Below are positions 59,971-64,000 of a stretch of DNA of 64,000 bases, piece after piece; position 1 is the stretch's first letter; every line of letters begins with the position of its first letter. Under the pieces are notes generated by a model. That model made no database searches, had not been told where the DNA came from, and was given only the letters and a program-made list of their open reading frames with translations. Source of the DNA: Pseudoxanthomonas sp. PXM02 (GTDB lineage Bacteria > Pseudomonadota > Gammaproteobacteria > Xanthomonadales > Xanthomonadaceae); NCBI RefSeq assembly GCF_014851805.1, contig NZ_JACVAK010000002.1, positions 682,001-746,000 of the forward strand, in the 5' to 3' direction. The position numbers were made by a program, and so were the translations under genes.

Positions 59971-60723
59971 TCAGGTGCGCGGCAGCGCCGCCAGTTCGCG
60001 CTTGGCCACGTCGATCCAGTCGCGCTGTTCGCGCTGGTAGTACTTGGGCGCGGCATCGGAGCGGTCGAGGATTTCCTGGAACACGCTGCGCGCGCGGGCG
60101 TGCTCGCCCTGGCGCTTCAACAGCAGGCCGAAACGGGCGCGCGCTTCCTCGCCCGGGTAGCCCTGCACTACGGCTTCGTACTCATGGATGGCCGCGGCCG
60201 CGTCGGCGGTGTCTTCGACCGCACGCGCGTAGAGCAGATGGCCATCGGCCGACCGGAAGCCGGGATTCGCCGCGATCAGCGCATCCAGCGTCGCGCGCGC
60301 CTTCGCCGATTCGCCCAGGCCGAACTGGGCCTTCGCCATGCCCAGCATCAGGTCCGGGTCGGTGGCGTACAGACCTTTCAAGGCCTGCTCAAAGAGTTCA
60401 GAGGCCTGCGCGTAGTCGCCGCTGCGCAGGCTTTCTTCAGCCAGGCGCCGGCGGTTCTCCGGTGTGTCCGAGGCTTTCAGCAGTTTGGCGGCGTCGCGGC
60501 GGTCGCGATCCGGATCGATGCGGTTGCGCACGTTCCGCACCGTGCGTCGTGCGGACGGGTTGTGGCGCAGATCGGGCAGGATTTCGGCGATGAAGTAGAT
60601 GATCACCGCGAGGAACGAGAACACCAGCAGGATGAAGACCCAGTACAACGGGCGTCCGGTACGTACCACGTGCACGCAGCAGGCGATCTGCAGCGCGAAG
60701 GACAGGATCAGGAGTGGACTCAT
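59971..60723 (-). CDS. TPR-repeat membrane protein
   Basis: The 250-residue protein starts with two transmembrane helices (LLILSFALQIACCVHVV and VFILLVFSFLAVIIYFIAEIL). The first part resembles the PLDc-N/phospholipase-like membrane anchor. TPR repeats occupy about 95-215, with a PEELLERA-like series here seen as NRRRLAEESLRSGDYAQASELFEQAL, given in part as RRRLAEESLRSGDYAQASEL, and FRSADGHLLYARAVEDTADA. It probably assembles partner proteins at the inner membrane; the partner is not known. It converges on the signal peptidase gene. Confidence 0.82.
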   Translation of the reverse strand: MSPLLILSFALQIACCVHVVRTGRPLYWVFILLVFSFLAVIIYFIAEILPDLRHNPSARRTVRNVRNRIDPDRDRRDAAKLLKASDTPENRRRLAEESLRSGDYAQASELFEQALKGLYATDPDLMLGMAKAQFGLGESAKARATLDALIAANPGFRSADGHLLYARAVEDTADAAAAIHEYEAVVQGYPGEEARARFGLLLKRQGEHARARSVFQEILDRSDAAPKYYQREQRDWIDVAKRELAALPRT

Positions 60724-60972
60724 GCGGGAACGGGCGTGCCGGCGGAGCGCCAAGCATGGTCCATCCGTGTGACCGGCGCTAGCATGGCCTCGCCAGCGGC
60801 GGCCGGTAGACGCGTGCGCAGCGGCGGGTTGTGCGGCGGCGGTCACAGCGACGCCGGCCCCCGCTCTGCGACGATGCCGCGTCCCGCCATCGGATGGCGT
60901 GTCTTGTTCCCGGGGAAGGGAACGAAGACATTGCCGGCGTTCCCCACGCGTCCCCCACGGAGTCGGTGCCCG

Positions 60973-63810
60973 ATGTATCCCCCTGCCATTGTCCGGTGCC
61001 GGTGCGCGCCGGTCGTGCTTTCCCTGTTGGCCGCCATATCGTTGGCGGCCTGCTCCGTGCAGACCGACGAGTCGCGCGATGCGCCGTTCTGGAGCAGCGC
61101 CCGTCCTGTGTCCGCGTCCGGGGGCGCATCGTCGGGTTCCGCCATGGCGGGGGCCGCTGCAACCGCAGCGGCTGCGCAACCTCTGGTCGCGCCTCCACAG
61201 AACATCAACGTCGATCCTGTCCCGTCCGGTCGCTATCGCATCGCCAGTGTGTTGAGCGACCTCTGCATCGAAATCCGCGACGGCAGCACGGCCAACGGCA
61301 CCCCGCTGGTGCAATCGGCGTGCGATGCCACGCTGCACCGCCAGTTCTTCGATATCGCCGAGACCGCCACCGGGCAGTACCGGCTGCGCAACCTGGCCAC
61401 GCAGAAGTCGGCCGACATCCCGGCCGGATCCGGTGCCGACCACGCCATCGTGCAGCAGTGGGACGACAACGGCAGCGGCGCGCAGCGCTTCCGCCTGCAG
61501 CGTGTCGACACCAGCGACCGCTATCGCATCGTCAACGTCAACAGCGGCAAGTGCCTGGGCATCGTCGGCGCGGCGACAGCGACCGGCGCTTCGGTCGAAC
61601 AGATCACCTGCGCGGTCGTGCCCGCGCAGCAGTTCCGCCTGGGGGCGGGCGAACCCGCGCCGGTGCGCGAGCACGGATCGGCGCCGCTGCTGCCGCCGCC
61701 GCCGCCGGTCCCGCCTTCGGCGAACTACCAGCCGCTGCTGTGGCCGGATGACGCGGCACCGGTCCATTACACCCAGGACGACGGCACGCTGGTAACGCAT
61801 GTGGGTGGCCGCGTGCGCGACCGTCATGCGCGCGAGCCCATCGTCGACGACAGCTACCAGGTCTTTCCGCCGCACTACTTCGAACGGCGCACGCACGAGA
61901 TCGTCATCCACGACGATGCGGTGCCGGGCACGTCAGGCGAGCAGCGCGTCCTCACCATCGTCGTCAAACCCCAGCACTACTGGTACGGCACCAACTTCCG
62001 CCACGGCTACATCGGCCGGCGCAGCGAGGATCCGCTGGAACCGACATCGGTCGCGCTGTACGCCGACAACGGCGGCATGAAGCTGCTGCCTGGTGGCGTG
62101 GCCGCACAGACACCGATCGCCAACTACGCGCAGCTCGGCCAAGATCCCAACAGCAACTACACGCCGCCGGCCGGCGCACCGGGCAACGCCTTCGTGCTGG
62201 TGAAGGAAATCCGCACCGCCGCCAACGAGGCGCACCGGCCGCTGCGGAAGGGCGACCTGGTGGAGTTCGAGCTGGGCATCTTCCTGGCCGGTAATCCGGA
62301 CGTCATCGGCCGCTTCAACTACTACGCCGAAGCGCTGGTCTACCGTGCCGGCGCGCACGGCATCGTGTCGTGGTTCCGCGGGCCGGGCTATGGCGTGCAG
62401 CGGCCATTGGACTCGCTGGCGATGCCGGCCGAGGCGCTGTCCGCCGGACCGTGGATGACCTTGCACGAGGACACTTCCAGCGAGCCGTTCCGCATGCTGC
62501 AGCAGGCGTCGCACAACATCGCCGGCTACAACATGCAGCCGTGGGCGGAAGGGCGCCGGCTGATCCACACCTCGTTCGCCAGCGGTCGCCATTCCGAGGA
62601 GAGCAATACCGTCTTCACCGCGCATGCGGGCAAGACGGCGCCACGCTTCTCGCAGACGCGCTGCGTGGACTGCCACACGGGCAATGGCCGCAGTTCGCCG
62701 GTGGTCGGCGCGCCGCTCGATCGGCTGGGCGTGTTCGTCGGCATAGCGGGTGCCGGTACGCAGGCGCCGGACGCACGGTTCGGTCTTCGCCTGCAGCAGG
62801 GTCGATATCGCGAGGCCGGCGCCAACGTCGATGGTCGCGAAGCCGAGCTGGTGCTGACGGGCTACACCGAGCTTCCTGGACGCTATGCCGACGGCACCGG
62901 TTACGTGCTGCGCCGGCCGAACTACGCGCTGCGTGATCGAGCCGGCCAACCGCTCGCGATGCCGACCGCCTTGTCGGTACGCGTGGCGCCGTCGCTGATC
63001 GGCCTGGGCTTGCTGGAAGCCGTGCCCGAGCAGCAGTTGGAACGCCTGGCACTCGCGCAGCAGGGCGATCCCGATGGCGTGGCCGGTCGCCTGCAGATCG
63101 TTGCCGACGCACGCGATGCCGGCGTCAGCCGCGTGGGGCGGTTCGGCTGGAAGGCCGCCGCCGCCACGCTGGAACAGCAGGCATCAATCGCCTTCAACAC
63201 CGACATGGGCGTCACCTCGCCGCTGATGGCCTCGCTGGAGTGCGCACGCGGCAGCCAGGGCACGGCCTGCGCGCAGGTCAACAACGGCAGCGCGAAACTG
63301 ACCGCCGCCGACATCCACCAGACCGCGCTCTACCTGAGCCTGTTGGGCGTGCCGCCCCGGCGCGACTTCGACAATCCGCTGGAGCAGGATGCACAGGCGC
63401 GTGCCCGGCAGCTACGCGTGAAGCGCGGCGCGCAGCTGTTCGAAGCGGCGCGATGCAGCACCTGCCACACACCCACGCTGAAGACCGGGCACCATCGCTT
63501 CGCCGAACTGCGCTACCAGACGATCCGTCCGTACAGCGACCTGTTGCTGCACGACATGGGTCCGGACCTGGCCGACACCTATGTTGAAGGACGCGCGACC
63601 GCGCGCGAATGGCGTACGGCGCCGCTGTGGGGGCTTGGCCTGGCGGCATCGATCGATCCGAACGTGCGTTATCTGCACGATGGTCGTGCCGCGACGCTGG
63701 AGGAAGCGGTGCTGTGGCACGGCGGGCAGGGCACGGCGGCGAAGCAGCGCTTCGAGGCGATGAATGCCGATGACCGGCGCGCGCTGGTCGATTTCCTCAA
63801 GTCGCTCTGA
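60973..63810 (+). CDS. Lipoprotein with ricin-type lectin and di-heme oxidoreductase domains
   Basis: The 945-residue protein has a lipobox (SLAAC), a ricin B-type trefoil (about 75-235, with GRYRIASVLSDLCIEIRDGS and RYRIVNVNSGKCLGIVGAA), a proline-rich linker near 240-250, a middle domain of unknown type (about 255-540), and a DUF1111/di-heme oxidoreductase (DHOR) domain at the end (about 545-945). Two c-type heme sites are seen: CVDCH (C564, C567, H568) and CSTCH (C828, C831, H832). The last part has EWRTAPLWGLGL and YLHDGRAATLEEAVLWHGGQG. It is exported and probably anchored to the outer membrane, with a lectin that could target a glycan substrate. Its substrate is unknown. Confidence 0.88.
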   Translation: MYPPAIVRCRCAPVVLSLLAAISLAACSVQTDESRDAPFWSSARPVSASGGASSGSAMAGAAATAAAAQPLVAPPQNINVDPVPSGRYRIASVLSDLCIEIRDGSTANGTPLVQSACDATLHRQFFDIAETATGQYRLRNLATQKSADIPAGSGADHAIVQQWDDNGSGAQRFRLQRVDTSDRYRIVNVNSGKCLGIVGAATATGASVEQITCAVVPAQQFRLGAGEPAPVREHGSAPLLPPPPPVPPSANYQPLLWPDDAAPVHYTQDDGTLVTHVGGRVRDRHAREPIVDDSYQVFPPHYFERRTHEIVIHDDAVPGTSGEQRVLTIVVKPQHYWYGTNFRHGYIGRRSEDPLEPTSVALYADNGGMKLLPGGVAAQTPIANYAQLGQDPNSNYTPPAGAPGNAFVLVKEIRTAANEAHRPLRKGDLVEFELGIFLAGNPDVIGRFNYYAEALVYRAGAHGIVSWFRGPGYGVQRPLDSLAMPAEALSAGPWMTLHEDTSSEPFRMLQQASHNIAGYNMQPWAEGRRLIHTSFASGRHSEESNTVFTAHAGKTAPRFSQTRCVDCHTGNGRSSPVVGAPLDRLGVFVGIAGAGTQAPDARFGLRLQQGRYREAGANVDGREAELVLTGYTELPGRYADGTGYVLRRPNYALRDRAGQPLAMPTALSVRVAPSLIGLGLLEAVPEQQLERLALAQQGDPDGVAGRLQIVADARDAGVSRVGRFGWKAAAATLEQQASIAFNTDMGVTSPLMASLECARGSQGTACAQVNNGSAKLTAADIHQTALYLSLLGVPPRRDFDNPLEQDAQARARQLRVKRGAQLFEAARCSTCHTPTLKTGHHRFAELRYQTIRPYSDLLLHDMGPDLADTYVEGRATAREWRTAPLWGLGLAASIDPNVRYLHDGRAATLEEAVLWHGGQGTAAKQRFEAMNADDRRALVDFLKSL

Positions 63811-63822
63811 ACGTCCGACGGT

Positions 63823-63853
63823 TGGCATCGCCCGTGTTGACCGGGCGATGCCA
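63823..63853. terminator. Hairpin between the convergent lipoprotein and WGR genes
   Basis: TGGCATCGCCCG at 63823-63834 and CGGGCGATGCCA at 63842-63853 form a perfect 12-bp stem around TGTTGAC. There is no T-tract, so it may work as a terminator only with other factors; it could also be a small dispersed palindrome. Confidence 0.6.
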
Positions 63854-63870
63854 CGGACGACCACCGTGCA

Positions 63871-64000
63871 TCACGCTTCCTGGTAGCCCTTGCCCAGCTT
63901 CTCGGCGATCAGCTTGTCCATCTCGCGCTGCGCGCGCTCCGGCGTTTCGAAGACCTTGACCACCGACTGGCCCTGGCTGCCGATGCGGCCGTAGCTCACC
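63871..64000 (-). CDS. WGR-domain protein, C-terminal end
   Basis: The 42 visible residues plus stop read YGRIGSQGQSVVKVFETPER, then AQREMDKLIAEKLGKGYQEA. This is the end of a WGR domain (YGRIGxxGQ, then KLIxEKxxKGY). WGR domains bind DNA or nucleic acid and also occur in short bacterial proteins. The start lies beyond the window's right edge. The hairpin at 63823-63853 separates it from the lipoprotein gene. Confidence 0.88.
   Translation of the reverse strand, partial: VSYGRIGSQGQSVVKVFETPERAQREMDKLIAEKLGKGYQEA

Overview
The window is GC-rich (roughly two thirds G+C), densely coding and free of insertion sequences, phage genes, CRISPR arrays and recognisable tRNA or rRNA genes. Gene order and protein content point to a gammaproteobacterium of the Xanthomonadaceae, most like Pseudoxanthomonas, Stenotrophomonas or Lysobacter. 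Supporting signs are the leuS-lptE-holA-nadD-rsfS-rlmH run, the maf-rng-yhdP-tldD-darP-pmbA run, paired M13 peptidases, and a dispersed palindrome with the core GGAGCGACGTAAGTCGCGA. The genus is an inference; I could not run a search.

Layout. 1-2943 is a cluster for releasing phosphate outside the cytoplasm: the end of a beta-propeller phytase-like gene, a purple-acid-phosphatase-like metallophosphoesterase and an exported inorganic pyrophosphatase. 3017-5064 is a class III aminotransferase divergent from an Lrp/AsnC regulator, with back-to-back promoters and a palindromic operator candidate. 5121-10770 is queA-tgt-yajC-secD-secF. 10988-15807 holds suhB and trmJ, followed by an orphan PhnD-like periplasmic binding protein coupled to a GGDEF/EAL membrane protein. 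15927-17862 is ExoD plus a CNNM/CorC-type protein. 18141-19901 is a DUF47-Pit phosphate transporter operon with a PHO-box-like element. 19977-21476 has an unknown gene, an alkyltransferase-like DNA repair protein and a rhomboid protease. 21558-25892 is a pair of M13 metallopeptidases, one with a broken zinc motif.

The second half continues with a beta-CASP RNase-like protein (26053-27426) and a FecR/LysM protein coupled to a CHASE2 diguanylate cyclase (27451-30803). Next are YhhQ, DUF502, DUF4442 and CnoX/YbbN-type genes (31044-33907). A small membrane-protein plus XRE-regulator module under a perfect palindrome follows (33990-34880), then a DUF998 protein and a secreted amidohydrolase. leuS to rlmH (37587-43570) is the housekeeping core. 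TonB and SIMPL proteins, then maf-rng-yhdP-tldD-darP-pmbA, run to 54910. The last part has ispA-xseB, tilS, a GAF protein with a GGDEF-like remnant, a signal peptidase I homologue lacking the usual lysine, a TPR protein, a ricin-lectin/di-heme oxidoreductase lipoprotein, and the end of a WGR-domain gene.

Themes that tie genes together are phosphate acquisition (phytase, phosphatase, pyrophosphatase, DUF47-Pit), queuosine (queA, tgt, yhhQ), c-di-GMP signalling (two membrane enzymes, each translationally coupled to an envelope partner, plus a GAF/GGDEF-like protein), and envelope biogenesis (SecDF-YajC, LptE, YhdP, signal peptidase).
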